Shown: positions 24,633 to 38,230 of the stretch, in pieces
How positions within the stretch are numbered: the stretch's first letter is position 1
How the letters are laid out: the number at the start of each line of letters is the position of its first letter
Assembly (NCBI GenBank): GCA_037447655.1
Contig: JBBHKE010000259.1
Coordinates: 28,144 to 92,143 of the forward strand
Reading direction: 5' to 3'
DNA: 64,000 nt
Source of the DNA: Zygnema cylindricum
Taxonomy: Eukaryota; Streptophyta; Zygnematophyceae; Zygnematales; Zygnemataceae
The notes under the pieces: generated by a model
What the model saw: only the letters and a program-made list of their open reading frames with translations
Told to the model about the DNA's origin: nothing
Databases searched by the model: none
Program-made: the position numbers and the translations under genes

Positions 24633-27600
24633 CTATAGATCTAGTCTTTTAGGCATTTCTCTTTGGGTTTGCTTCTGCTAACATGTGTGATAATGGCTCA
24701 GCCCCTATTGCAAGTGCTCTTATTAGCCCTAGTGCTCCACCAGCTGGCGCTGGTGCAAGTGTAACTCCTAGTGGGAGTGGATCACAGCCAAGTCTTATTG
24801 CCCATGACCATCAACAGGTTATGGGCCCACCGCCCAAATTGCCTACTTTTGACATAACTGACTACTTATACTGGGAAGATATGTTGAGCTCATATTTGGA
24901 TGAGAGGGACTTGTCACCCATTGTGGAAGGAACAGCGGATGTGACTGCGCCGGATTGGAGAAATAAGAATCTCCATTGCCTCAACGTCTTGAAGTAGTCT
25001 ATGACAACAGATTTGGTAATGTCGTATCTTGAGATGAAGAAAGCCTCTGAAGTTTGGTTTAGTGTACGTGCTATGTATGTTCAACTAGATGTTACCGTCC
25101 ACACTAACATAGCTAGTCAGATTTTTGAATTTAAGTATTCTGGAGGTAGCATGTCAGATCATTGTCATGCTATAAAAAGGTTGTTTCTTCAGAGTACTAG
25201 TGCTGGTGGGGATTTTTCACCACCTCAGCAGGCTATGTTGTTGATGAGAACTTTGCCCGATGAATATAAGGGAGCCATGGATAGGCTTAGGGCTATTCCA
25301 CAACGTCAATGGAACATAGCTTTAGCAATTCAACTTATTTTGAGTGAAGAAGCTAACCAAATGTCACAAAGAGGTAGTAGTAAGTCTGTCCAGGCATTGG
25401 CTAACCAGTTTTCGGATTCTAAGATTGGCAGTGGCAGTGGTAGAGGAAGTGGTCCTATAAGGTCACCTTTGACGAGGTAGTGGTCCTAGAAGGTCACCTT
25501 TGACATGCTATTGCTGTGATGAAAAAGGGCGTGTGTTTAGAATGTGTAATGCATACAAGAGAGCGAAAGCCTCAAGAAATTTTTGCTCTGGATGGGACGA
25601 AAGTCGGGTTCCTTCTCAATCACGTGGTCGCCCAAATGCTCTCTTCAACGAACTTAAAGAGGAGGACGTGAGCAGCTTTCCCGAAAAACAGTGAAAAGAA
25701 ATACTTTGCGATGGCACAAGCAACGTAAGGCGTGGAGGAAGACGAATGGATTATGGACTCCGGTGCATCAGCCCACATGCGCCGCAATCACCATCTATTT
25801 GAGAGTATTCAATCTATTTCACCCATCAAAATTTATTTTAGTGATGATACGTTTGTTGAGTCGAAAGCAAAGGGGAGGGTGTCACTTATATTGAATGTAG
25901 AAGGAAAACCTGTGAAAAGGGTCTTGGAAGATGTGTTGCATGTCCCAGCATTTCAAAAATAAATTTTCTCTACATCAGTGGTAGAAAAGAAAGGTTTTAA
26001 AACTATATCTGAGAATGGAAATAAAACAGTAAGTAAGAATGGGAAAATAGCTGCAGAGGGATTTGCTGGGGGAAACAATTTGTATCGGTTGAGTCTTGCA
26101 AATGATAATGATAATGATGTTATGTACTCAAGTGTAATCAGTGATTGTGATTTACGGCATAAATGTTTAGGACATGTGAATTATGATAGATTAGAAAAGA
26201 TGGTAAATCAAAAAATGGTGGAAGGTGTAAAAATTAGTCAAAAACCAGCATCAAATGTATGTGATAGTTGTGCAATGGGAAAAATTCATAAGTTGCCTTT
26301 CCCTTCGCAAACTGATTATAGAAGTAGTAGGGTGCTAGAACTAATTTATTCAGATGTAGGGGGGCCATCTAGGTATCCATATGTGGGAGGTTCTACGTTT
26401 ATGCTTACCTTTAGTGATGATTATAGTAGATTTACTACAGTTTATTTTTTGAAGAGTAAGGATGAAGTTTTTTCAAAATTTAAAGAGTATAAAGCTTGGG
26501 ATGAAAATCTGCATGAGAGAAAGATAGGAGGATCCAGATCTGATAATGAAGGGGAGTACATTTCTAATGAATTGGCAGAATTCCTAAAATTGCATGGAAT
26601 CTCACATCAGCTAACCGTTCCTTATTCTCCAGAACAAAACGGTGTTTCAGAGAAGATGAATATGACTATATCAGAGTGTGCTAGGACAATGATGGCTGAT
26701 ATGGACATAGATTACAAATTTTGGGCAGAGGCTATAAATTGTGGAGCTTATGTGAGAAACAGGCTAGAAACAAGGGCAGTAAAAGATAAAACTCCTTACG
26801 AAATGTGGACATGACAAAAACCAGATGTAAGTTACTTCAAAGTTTTTGGAAGTAAGATATTTATGCTAGATAATGATCCACAAAAATGGAAATTAGAGCC
26901 AAAAGGCATACCAGGTAAATTTCTAGGGTATGATGATCATGCCAACGGTTATAAAGTATATGACATTAAGAGAAATAGAGTTGTGGTAGCCAGAAACATC
27001 ATAGTGAAGGATGAGGGAAAATGAGTGGATGTATTTAGTCAGCGTACAGATAAAAAGAAAGATAAAAGTGTTGATTATATCTTTTTAGAGGAGAATCCTA
27101 TGTTTTTCAAGAAAAATATAGAAAATGCATCTACATCAACTCAAAGTGACTTGCAATCATCTTCTCCACCAGAAAACAGCAAGTGTTATGCCTGAAAGAG
27201 TTGTAGACTCTCCTCTACCTCAAGCTGAAACTGAATCACAAGAAGAATCACATGTATCAAGGAGGAGGACCCAACCATCTATACCAGCGAAAAAAATTCT
27301 AGGTGGAATGAGGCGAAGTGCACGACTCAGGGGAGAAAATGCAGCCTTTGCTCATTCAGCACACATAGAAGAGCCTCTAATGTTGAAAGAAGCTTTTTCG
27401 AGTAATGAAAGGGAACATTGGGTGGAAGCGGTCAATGGGGAAATGAAGTCCATCATGGAGGCCCAAACATGGGATCTCGTGGAACTTCCTCTAAGAAGAA
27501 AGGCTATTAGAAGTAAATGGGTCTTTAAATTAAAATTGAACCCAGATAATACCATAGACAGGTATAAGGCTCGCTTGGTTGCTAAGGGATATAATCAAAA

Positions 27601-28978
27601 GGAGGGGATAGATTATGAAGAAACTTTTTCACCAGTTGTAAGGTTTCCATCTGTCCGCATCTTACTTACATTAGCTGCCATAGAGGATTTTGACATCCAC
27701 CAAATGGATGTCAAAACTGCCTTTTTGAATGGTGATTTAGATAAGGTTATTTACATTAAACAACCTGAGGGTTATGAGGAAGCAAGAAAAGAAAATCTTG
27801 TGTGCAGACTTTTAAAATCTTTGTATGGCCTAAAAAAGGTCCCTAGGCAATGGAACAAAAAGTTAGATGAGTTCTTGACAGGATTAGGATTTACTAGAAT
27901 TAGCTCAGATCATTCAGTATATGTGATGTGTGGTGATAATCCTGATGAGGTGATATTCATTGCTGTGTATATTGATGATTTGCTGCTAATAAGTAGGAAC
28001 AAATGAGTTGTTAGAGTAAAACAGGCTCTTAATTCACAATTTGAAATGAAGGATTTGGGTGAGGCAAAATATATCCTTGGAATACAAGTTGAAAGAGATA
28101 GAGAAAAGAAAATAATTAGGCTAACTCAAAAAGAGGCGATAGGAAACATGTTGGAAAATTTTTGGCTTAGTTGATGCCAAAAGTTGTGCAACTCCTATGG
28201 AGTATAAGCAAAAACTTGAAGAAATGGAGCATGAGTTTGGAGTCATAATAGATGAGGAACTTAGTCCAGAAGAGCAAAAAATTATGTCCTTAGTACCTTA
28301 CAAACAAGTAGTAGGAAGTCTGATTTACTTCATGAATTGCACTAGGCCCGATATAGCTGCAGCAGTAGGTGTATTGAGCAGAAGTCTGCAAAATCCACGA
28401 AAGAGAGACAGGGAGGCAGCAAAAAGGGTTTTAAGGTATCTTGTTGGGACTAGAAATCTTTGGCTTACTTTGGGAAGGGACAAGGTTAGCATTAATACTT
28501 GGAGTGATGCTAGCTATGGTGATGTGCCTAGTAAGAAGTCTACAACTGGGTATGTCATTCACATTGGAAGTGGAACTTGTAGTTGGAGTAGTAAACTTCA
28601 AAAAGTCACGGCTCAATCGACTATGGAAGCCGAAGACAAGGCTGCGAGCGCAGTATTGAAAGAGCTGCTATGGATTAAGGCATTTCTTCAAGAATTAGGT
28701 TTTACACAACACGGGACACAAATAATGTGATGCGACAATCAGGCAGCCATTTTCTGTGGCTACAAATCCAAGTCACCATTTTAAGAGTAAGCATATGGAC
28801 ATTTGGCTACATTTGGTACGAGAGAAAGTATTTGCAAAGGTTGTCAAACTTTGCTATTTACCTGATGAGAAAATGGTTGGGGACATGTTGACAAAAGCCC
28901 TTCCATCTCCTTAGTTCGAGTACTGCAGAAAAGCATGTGGTCTAAGTGAGTACGTCTTCTAAATCTTAAGGGGAGTAT
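24633..28978 (+). pseudogene. Element A, copy 1: Ty1/copia gag-pol with stops
   Basis: Domains are in copia order. Gag is at 24,683-25,480, broken by TAG near 24,995, and a degenerate zinc knuckle (CYCCDEKGRVFRMC) lacks its His. Protease has an intact WIMDSGASAHM (25,750). The GAG-pre-integrase motif is HKCLGHVNYDRL. Integrase has its three acidic positions visible (YSDVGG, RSDNEGEY, PEQNGVSE) but is ended by TGA at 26,812. Reverse transcriptase (27,125-28,006) has [16 protein letters not shown] and AVYIDDLLL, then a stop. RNase H (28,197-28,730) has TWSDASYGD and is followed by a frameshifted tail. A purine tract, AAGGGGAGTA, precedes the 3' LTR. At least six disabling changes; not autonomous as it stands. 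Confidence 0.92.
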
Positions 28979-29461
28979 TGAAAAGTAAGCTTTAGTAAGC
29001 CTTAGAAATTTGACTCTAAGACTTATAATATTTTTTAAATACCAACTGTTCAATACTGACCAAATTTAGTGTGGATTTTTTGTAGTATCTACACGAATAG
29101 TTATCTTTAAGTAAATTAGTGAGTAGGGCCGCCAATGAATGTAGACGTGATAAGAATCACCCGGATTTTTTGGGTATAGATATTGTTAGTGGACAATTCT
29201 GGTCCAAACACTTAGATTTTTGTCTGTAGGCTGTCTAGTGAACCTTGTACATACGTTTTATATATTTTGAGGATCTTTAGAGTATTTAATTCAATTAGGA
29301 ATGATCAGTTTGATACAGAATGTACATTCTACACAAGAGTTAAAGAAATGAGAGCACTGGGTGCGGTTTAAGGTGTTTTATGCTCTATTGTCTCTAATTT
29401 GCTTGTAGTACATATTTGTTTGGTTGAAAGACCTCTTTCGTTTGGAGTTACATATCTTACA
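28979..29461 (+). mobile_element. Element A, copy 1: 3' LTR
   Basis: Same boundaries as the 5' LTR (TGAAAAGTAAGC to CTTACA). It is followed by only nine bases of A internal sequence (CTATAGATC) and then switches to the reverse transcriptase of element M, marking a duplication junction at 29,470/29,471. Confidence 0.88.
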
Positions 29462-29470
29462 CTATAGATC

Positions 29471-32400
29471 TTGCTTCCCCCATATCCTTCATTTCAAATC
29501 TTCGCTTAAGATCGGTTTTCAGTTTATTAATTTTTTCCATTGATTTAGTTAAAACAAGCAAATCATCAACATAAATTGCAATAAATATAATACCTTCCTC
29601 ATCTTCAAAAACATAGATTGAGTGATCTGAGATGATCTGGATATATCCCTGACCGGTAAGAAACTCATCAAGTTTCTTGTTCCACTGTCGAGGCGCATGT
29701 TTCAAACCGTAAAGGGATTTAATCTGCCGGCATACCTTACTCTCCTCTCTATCCTCCACATATCTTTCAGGTTGTCGCATGAAGATCTCCTCTTCCAATT
29801 CTCCATGCAAAAAGGTTGTCTTGATGTCTATCTAGTGCACCTCCATGTCTTCAGCTACTGATAGACTGAAAAGTATAGGGACGGAGGGAAATCTGACCAC
29901 CGGGGCAAAGGTTTCCTCGTAGTCGATTTCTTCTTTCTGTGTTAATCCTTTTGCCACTAATCGGGCTTTGTAAAGCTCAATGATGTTATCCGCGTTCAGT
30001 TTTAATTTTGAAAACCCACTTACAACCGATTGGTTTTCGATTAGGTGGACAGTCCACCAGCTCAAGTATCGGCTGCCATAATTGAGGCCATCTCCTCATT
30101 TATGGCTGTCTTCCACCGGTTTCTTTCTGGGCAAGTCATCGCCTCTCTATAATTTTGAGGTTCATCTTGATGAGATAGTTTTGTAACCTTGTTATTAACA
30201 TGTTTTTCCTGCAATCTTTTGCTACTTCTCCTTCCCCCCTCAAAATCTGTGGCCAGAATAGATGGTTCTTGTGGGTTCTTTCGAACAATCTCGGCTTCTC
30301 CCCTGTCCCTTGATTTCGAATCAGTATCCACCACGTCTTCCGCTTCGGGTAGAGTTGTCACTGGAGTTTCCACAGCCGAGTTCTTTTCGGTCTGATTTGT
30401 ACCTGAAAGAATGTCATCTTCTCTAAAACCTGGATAGTTAGGAAGCTCAAATTCATCGTAATTTTCTGACTCAAATCTGATTTTTACTGACTTTTTATAA
30501 TTGAAGGGATCCACGGACTTTCTTTCATCCATAACTACTAGATGCTTTACTAAGATTATATCTTCACTTTTTAGATCATAAACTCTATATCTTTTAACAT
30601 CCTCATCATATCCTAATAAGTATCCCGGTTTTTTTTTAGGATCTAGCTTCCAATTAGACCGATCTGTATCTAGACTTAATACTTGACTGCCGAAAACCTT
30701 TAAGTGAGATATGTCTGGTTTTCGACCTGTCCATCTCTCATAAGGTGTTTGATCTTTTAAAGCTGAAGTAAGAACTCTATTTTTGAGGTAATTAGCACAG
30801 TTCATTGCTTCTGCCCAAAACCTTTTTCCTATCTTCTTGTCCAACAACATACTTCTAGCACTATCACTTAGTGTCCTATTTAATCTTTCAGCTACCCCAT
30901 TCTGTTCTGGGTTTTCTTGAACTATCTTTTGGTGTTGTACTCCATCTTCCCTCAGAAAATCCTCAAACTGGTTAGAAATATACTCTCCTCTATTGTCACT
31001 TTACTTTGTTGATTGGTGTTTCATGGAGTTTTTCGCTCCATACTTTATATTGTCTAAAACAATCCTGAGCTTCTAACTTGTTTTTCAAAAAATACACCCT
31101 GGATTACCGAGACCAATCATCAGTGATATTCATCATAAATCTCTTCCCCCCCGGTGAGGGCACTTTAGCAGGTCCCCAAATATCTGTGTGTACTAAATGT
31201 AGAATTTTTTATCCCTTATAAGTGGTTGTTTTGGGAAAGGGTAATCTGTGTGCTTTACCTTGAGCACATCTACTACAATCACTTATATTATCACTCTCAC
31301 TAAACTGAATCCCTTCCACCACTCCCATCTTTTTCATCTCTCTTAACTTATCTAGGTTCCCATGCCCAAGCCTCTTATGCCACATCATAATATCATGAAC
31401 ACCAACATAATAAAGTTTCTTTGTTTCATTACTAAAAATCAGCCTAAACATCCCTTGGCTACCTTTCTCAGCAATGAAATAGACCTCTTCCTCAAAACTA
31501 GCAATAAAGACTCCTTCCCTAGTGCTAGTAAAAAAACCCTTATCATCTAATACACATGTAGAGATGAGGTTTTTGTTCTCCTCCGGAATAAACAATACAT
31601 CGGAGAATGTAACTATAGATGTCTTTCTTTCTACTAACACTTTCAGATCTACCGATCCTACAAGAGTAGTTGTGACTATCCTCCCATCCCCGTACTCTAT
31701 CTCTATGGTGGGAATCTTTCTTATCTTATTGAACAGGTGCTTATCCTTACACATGTGCATGGAGGCACCTGAATATATAATCCAGTCTGCTCCACCTTTC
31801 AATCCACCGTAAGCACATTTCTGCCTTCGTGGAATTTCGACCTCGTTTTTCGCCTCCAACTCCTCATCCAATAGGAGCTCATCGTCCTCGTCCTCGGATT
31901 CTGCCTCATGCACCTGTGTCACAAAGGTCTTTTTCTTTCCTCTCAGGGTTCCACCGGTCTGCCCCTCCTTTAACCGAAGCTCGGTTAGCTTAGTGCACTC
32001 TGCCATATAGTGCCCCGGTTTCTTACAAAAATGACATAAACCTTTGGGAGCCCTTGGTCGAACTCGTCGATCTGATTTTTCTACTCCCTCCCCCCATAGT
32101 TTCCAACCGGTCTTCGGGAATCCTTGTACCTCCAATCGTTCGGAGCTGCCAAGGCTTGCCCACTCTTTCCTCCCCTTCGGATCTCAATCGTATTCTCCCG
32201 AACAAGAATCATCCCTACCACTGAGTTCCATATCAACCTTGAGTCCGGCAAGTCCTGCACAAGGTAGACTATGTTCTCAAACTCATTGGGTAACTTCATC
32301 AGTAAACAGTTAACCTTTTCTTTAACACTAAAATCTTTTCCCGCACTCTCTAGCTCCATGAAGAGTGTAGCAAGCTCATTGCAAAAATCCAACATCTTAT
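29471..32400 (-). pseudogene. Copia element M, copy 2 (no RNase H)
   Basis: A duplicate of 21,220-24,149: gag end, zinc knuckle, mutated protease, broken integrase and the first half of reverse transcriptase with AIYVDDLLV. It is cut at 29,471, so the last part of reverse transcriptase, RNase H and the 3' LTR are missing. It carries the same Asp-to-Tyr protease change and the same stops as copy 1, which confirms it arose by duplication and not by separate insertion. Confidence 0.92.
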
Positions 32401-32883
32401 TGAAAAGTAAGCTTTACTAAGCCTTAGAAATTTAAGTCTAGGACTTGGAATATTTTTGGAATACCAACTGTTCAATATTGACCAATTTTAGTGTGGATTT
32501 TTTGTAGTAACTACACGAATAGTTATCTTTAAGTAAATTAGTGTGTAGGGCCGCCAATGAATGTAGACGTGATAAGAATCACCCGGATTTTTTGGGTATA
32601 GATATTGTTAGTGGACAATTCTGGTCCAAACACTTAGATTTTTGTCTGTAGGCTGTCTAGTGAACCTTGTACATACGTTTTATATATTTTGAGGATCTTT
32701 AGAGTATTTAATTCAATTAGGAATGATCAGTTTGATACAAAATGTACATTCTACACAAGAGTTAAAGAAATGAGAGCACTGAGTGCAGTTTAAGGTGTTT
32801 TATGCTCTATTGTCTCTAATTTGCTTGTAGTACATGTTTGTTTGGTTGAAAGACCTCTTTCGTTTGGAGTTACATATCTTACA
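32401..32883 (+). mobile_element. Element A, copy 2: 5' LTR
   Basis: The counterpart of 24,150-24,632 at an offset of 8,251 bp, with the same LTR-type bases (for example GAGTGCAG where the 3' LTRs have GGGTGCGG). Confidence 0.88.
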
Positions 32884-35800
32884 CTATAGATCTAGTCTTT
32901 TAGGCATTTCTCTTTGGGTTTGCTTCTGCTAACATGTGTGATAATGGCTCAGCCCCTATTGCAAGTGCTCTTATTAGCCCTAGTGCTCCACCAGCTGGCG
33001 CTGGTGCAAGTGTAACTCCTAGTGGGAGTGGATCACAGCCAAGTCTTATTGCCCATGACCATCAACAGGTTATGGGCCCACCGCCCAAATTGCCTACTTT
33101 TGACATAACTGACTACTTATACTGGGAAGATATGTTGAGCTCATATTTGGATGAGAGGGACTTGTCACCCATTGTGGAAGGAACAGCGGATGTGACTGCG
33201 CCGGATTGGAGAAATAAGAATCTCCATTGCCTCAACGTCTTGAAGTAGTCTATGACAACAGATTTGGTAATGTCGTATCTTGAGATGAAGAAAGCCTCTG
33301 AAGTTTGGTTTAGTGTACGTGCTATGTATGTTCAACTAGATGTTACCGTCCACACTAACATAGCTAGTCAGATTTTTGAATTTAAGTATTCTGGAGGTAG
33401 CATGTCAGATCATTGTCATGCTATAAAAAGGTTGTTTCTTCAGAGTACTAGTGCTGGTGGGGATTTTTCACCACCTCAGCAGGCTATGTTGTTGATGAGA
33501 ACTTTGCCCGATGAATATAAGGGAGCCATGGATAGGCTTAGGGCTATTCCACAACGTCAATGGAACATAGCTTTAGCAATTCAACTTATTTTGAGTGAAG
33601 AAGCTAACCAAATGTCACAAAGAGGTAGTAGTAAGTCTGTCCAGGCATTGGCTAACCAGTTTTCGGATTCTAAGATTGGCAGTGGCAGTGGTAGAGGAAG
33701 TGGTCCTATAAGGTCACCTTTGACGAGGTAGTGGTCCTAGAAGGTCACCTTTGACATGCTATTGCTGTGATGAAAAAGGGCGTGTGTTTAGAATGTGTAA
33801 TGCATACAAGAGAGCGAAAGCCTCAAGAAATTTTTGCTCTGGATGGGACGAAAGTCGGGTTCCTTCTCAATCACGTGGTCGCCCAAATGCTCTCTTCAAC
33901 GAACTTAAAGAGGAGGACGTGAGCAGCTTTCCCGAAAAACAGTGAAAAGAAATACTTTGCGATGGCACAAGCAACGTAAGGCGTGGAGGAAGACGAATGG
34001 ATTATGGACTCCGGTGCATCAGCCCACATGCGCCGCAATCACCATCTATTTGAGAGTATTCAATCTATTTCACCCATCAAAATTTATTTTAGTGATGATA
34101 CGTTTGTTGAGTCGAAAGCAAAGGGGAGGGTGTCACTTATATTGAATGTAGAAGGAAAACCTGTGAAAAGGGTCTTGGAAGATGTGTTGCATGTCCCAGC
34201 ATTTCAAAAATAAATTTTCTCTACATCAGTGGTAGAAAAGAAAGGTTTTAAAACTATATCTGAGAATGGAAATAAAACAGTAAGTAAGAATGGGAAAATA
34301 GCTGCAGAGGGATTTGCTGGGGGAAACAATTTGTATCGGTTGAGTCTTGCAAATGATAATGATAATGATGTTATGTACTCAAGTGTAATCAGTGATTGTG
34401 ATTTACGGCATAAATGTTTAGGACATGTGAATTATGATAGATTAGAAAAGATGGTAAATCAAAAAATGGTGGAAGGTGTAAAAATTAGTCAAAAACCAGC
34501 ATCAAATGTATGTGATAGTTGTGCAATGGGAAAAATTCATAAGTTGCCTTTCCCTTCGCAAACTGATTATAGAAGTAGTAGGGTGCTAGAACTAATTTAT
34601 TCAGATGTAGGGGGGCCATCTAGGTATCCATATGTGGGAGGTTCTACGTTTATGCTTACCTTTAGTGATGATTATAGTAGATTTACTACAGTTTATTTTT
34701 TGAAGAGTAAGGATGAAGTTTTTTCAAAATTTAAAGAGTATAAAGCTTGGGATGAAAATCTGCATGAGAGAAAGATAGGAGGATCCAGATCTGATAATGA
34801 AGGGGAGTACATTTCTAATGAATTGGCAGAATTCCTAAAATTGCATGGAATCTCACATCAGCTAACCGTTCCTTATTCTCCAGAACAAAACGGTGTTTCA
34901 GAGAAGATGAATATGACTATATCAGAGTGTGCTAGGACAATGATGGCTGATATGGACATAGATTACAAATTTTGGGCAGAGGCTATAAATTGTGGAGCTT
35001 ATGTGAGAAACAGGCTAGAAACAAGGGCAGTAAAAGATAAAACTCCTTACGAAATGTGGACATGACAAAAACCAGATGTAAGTTACTTCAAAGTTTTTGG
35101 AAGTAAGATATTTATGCTAGATAATGATCCACAAAAATGGAAATTAGAGCCAAAAGGCATACCAGGTAAATTTCTAGGGTATGATGATCATGCCAACGGT
35201 TATAAAGTATATGACATTAAGAGAAATAGAGTTGTGGTAGCCAGAAACATCATAGTGAAGGATGAGGGAAAATGAGTGGATGTATTTAGTCAGCGTACAG
35301 ATAAAAAGAAAGATAAAAGTGTTGATTATATCTTTTTAGAGGAGAATCCTATGTTTTTCAAGAAAAATATAGAAAATGCATCTACATCAACTCAAAGTGA
35401 CTTGCAATCATCTTCTCCACCAGAAAACAGCAAGTGTTATGCCTGAAAGAGTTGTAGACTCTCCTCTACCTCAAGCTGAAACTGAATCACAAGAAGAATC
35501 ACATGTATCAAGGAGGAGGACCCAACCATCTATACCAGCGAAAAAAATTCTAGGTGGAATGAGGCGAAGTGCACGACTCAGGGGAGAAAATGCAGCCTTT
35601 GCTCATTCAGCACACATAGAAGAGCCTCTAATGTTGAAAGAAGCTTTTTCGAGTAATGAAAGGGAACATTGGGTGGAAGCGGTCAATGGGGAAATGAAGT
35701 CCATCATGGAGGCCCAAACATGGGATCTCGTGGAACTTCCTCTAAGAAGAAAGGCTATTAGAAGTAAATGGGTCTTTAAATTAAAATTGAACCCAGATAA

Positions 35801-37229
35801 TACCATAGACAGGTATAAGGCTCGCTTGGTTGCTAAGGGATATAATCAAAAGGAGGGGATAGATTATGAAGAAACTTTTTCACCAGTTGTAAGGTTTCCA
35901 TCTGTCCGCATCTTACTTACATTAGCTGCCATAGAGGATTTTGACATCCACCAAATGGATGTCAAAACTGCCTTTTTGAATGGTGATTTAGATAAGGTTA
36001 TTTACATTAAACAACCTGAGGGTTATGAGGAAGCAAGAAAAGAAAATCTTGTGTGCAGACTTTTAAAATCTTTGTATGGCCTAAAAAAGGTCCCTAGGCA
36101 ATGGAACAAAAAGTTAGATGAGTTCTTGACAGGATTAGGATTTACTAGAATTAGCTCAGATCATTCAGTATATGTGATGTGTGGTGATAATCCTGATGAG
36201 GTGATATTCATTGCTGTGTATATTGATGATTTGCTGCTAATAAGTAGGAACAAATGAGTTGTTAGAGTAAAACAGGCTCTTAATTCACAATTTGAAATGA
36301 AGGATTTGGGTGAGGCAAAATATATCCTTGGAATACAAGTTGAAAGAGATAGAGAAAAGAAAATAATTAGGCTAACTCAAAAAGAGGCGATAGGAAACAT
36401 GTTGGAAAATTTTTGGCTTAGTTGATGCCAAAAGTTGTGCAACTCCTATGGAGTATAAGCAAAAACTTGAAGAAATGGAGCATGAGTTTGGAGTCATAAT
36501 AGATGAGGAACTTAGTCCAGAAGAGCAAAAAATTATGTCCTTAGTACCTTACAAACAAGTAGTAGGAAGTCTGATTTACTTCATGAATTGCACTAGGCCC
36601 GATATAGCTGCAGCAGTAGGTGTATTGAGCAGAAGTCTGCAAAATCCACGAAAGAGAGACAGGGAGGCAGCAAAAAGGGTTTTAAGGTATCTTGTTGGGA
36701 CTAGAAATCTTTGGCTTACTTTGGGAAGGGACAAGGTTAGCATTAATACTTGGAGTGATGCTAGCTATGGTGATGTGCCTAGTAAGAAGTCTACAACTGG
36801 GTATGTCATTCACATTGGAAGTGGAACTTGTAGTTGGAGTAGTAAACTTCAAAAAGTCACGGCTCAATCGACTATGGAAGCCGAAGACAAGGCTGCGAGC
36901 GCAGTATTGAAAGAGCTGCTATGGATTAAGGCATTTCTTCAAGAATTAGGTTTTACACAACACGGGACACAAATAATGTGATGCGACAATCAGGCAGCCA
37001 TTTTCTGTGGCTACAAATCCAAGTCACCATTTTAAGAGTAAGCATATGGACATTTGGCTACATTTGGTACGAGAGAAAGTATTTGCAAAGGTTGTCAAAC
37101 TTTGCTATTTACCTGATGAGAAAATGGTTGGGGACATGTTGACAAAAGCCCTTCCATCTCCTTAGTTCGAGTACTGCAGAAAAGCATGTGGTCTAAGTGA
37201 GTACGTCTTCTAAATCTTAAGGGGAGTAT
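32884..37229 (+). pseudogene. Element A, copy 2: Ty1/copia gag-pol with stops
   Basis: A duplicate of 24,633-28,978 with the same gag stop, degenerate zinc knuckle, intact DSGA protease site, integrase ended by TGA (35,063), YIDDL reverse transcriptase ended near 36,257 and broken RNase H. No change from copy 1 was found in the protein-coding parts, so the inactivating changes predate the duplication. Confidence 0.92.
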
Positions 37230-37712
37230 TGAAAAGTAAGCTTTAGTAAGCCTTAGAAATTTGACTCTAAGACTTATAATATTTTTTAAATACCAACTGT
37301 TCAATACTGACCAAATTTAGTGTGGATTTTTTGTAGTATCTACACGAATAGTTATCTTTAAGTAAATTAGTGAGTAGGGCCGCCAATGAATGTAGACGTG
37401 ATAAGAATCACCCGGATTTTTTGGGTATAGATATTGTTAGTGGACAATTCTGGTCCAAACACTTAGATTTTTGTCTGTAGGCTGTCTAGTGAACCTTGTA
37501 CATACGTTTTATATATTTTGAGGATCTTTAGAGTATTTAATTCAATTAGGAATGATCAGTTTGATACAGAATGTACATTCTACACAAGAGTTAAAGAAAT
37601 GAGAGCACTGGGTGCGGTTTAAGGTGTTTTATGCTCTATTGTCTCTAATTTGCTTGTAGTACATATTTGTTTGGTTGAAAGACCTCTTTCGTTTGGAGTT
37701 ACATATCTTACA
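37230..37712 (+). mobile_element. Element A, copy 2: 3' LTR, shared with truncated A3
   Basis: An LTR of 3' type by its variant bases. It is followed by a new internal region and not by flanking DNA, so it also stands as the 5' LTR of the truncated third unit. Confidence 0.85.
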
Positions 37713-37896
37713 TTATAGATCTAGTCTTTTAGGCATTTCTCTTTTGGTTTGCTTCTGCTAACATGTCTGATAATGGCTCAGCCCCTATTCCAAGTGCTCC
37801 TATTAGCCCTAGTGCTCCACCTGCTCGTGCTGGTGCAAGTGTGACTCCTAGTGGGAGTGGATCACAGCCAAGTCTTAATGCCCATGACCTTCAACA
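37713..37896 (+). pseudogene. Element A3: truncated gag start
   Basis: The sequence after the LTR matches the start of A gag (SDNGSAPIPSAPISPSAPP) with several differences from copies 1 and 2: SDN for CDN, Ile-Pro for Ile-Ala, Arg for Gly. It is therefore a separate lineage copy and not a third duplicate. Homology ends after HDLQH at about 37,896. Confidence 0.8.
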
Positions 37897-37983
37897 CATC
37901 TTCCCCCCTTTGTATGCATATTCCTTAACTTTCTGATCAGCCAACTGTTGTTGCTGAATCGTACCATTTCGGTACATCTCTAT

Positions 37984-38017
<34 letters not shown>

Positions 38018-38230
38018 GGGGGGGGGGAGGGGGGGGGGAGGGGGGGAGGGAGGGAGAGGGGGAGAGGGAGAGAGAGGGGAAGGCAAAGAGCGAGAGAGAG
38101 GGAGAGGGTGAGAGGAGATAAATATAGTCAGGCAAGAGACAGAGAGAAGGAGCAAAATCACGGGAGCATGTTCTACCTGTTAACACCCCTCCCTCTCTCT
38201 CTCCCTCTCCCTCTCCCTCTCCCTCTCCCT
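37897..38230. repeat. Junction with 33-base G run and GA/CT microsatellite
   Basis: After ~85 bp of unassigned sequence (a minus-strand frame reads MYRNGTIQQQQLADQK) comes an uninterrupted run of 33 G (37,984-38,016), then G-rich, GGGAGA and finally CCCTCT repeats. Long frames here (Pro- or Gly-rich) are artefacts of the repeats. Such a tract is a likely place for assembly breaks. Confidence 0.85.

Larger units (their letters stand above)
21220..37721. repeat. 8,251-bp tandem segmental duplication
   Basis: Unit 1 (21,220-29,470) and unit 2 (29,471-37,721) contain the same part of element M followed by all of element A. Translated frames, non-coding stretches and LTR variants compared between the units show no difference until the last ~10 bases, where unit 1 has C at 29,462 and unit 2 has T at 37,713. 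The identity, despite ~3.5% divergence between the two LTRs within each unit, means the duplication is very recent or is an assembly artefact. Confidence 0.92.
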
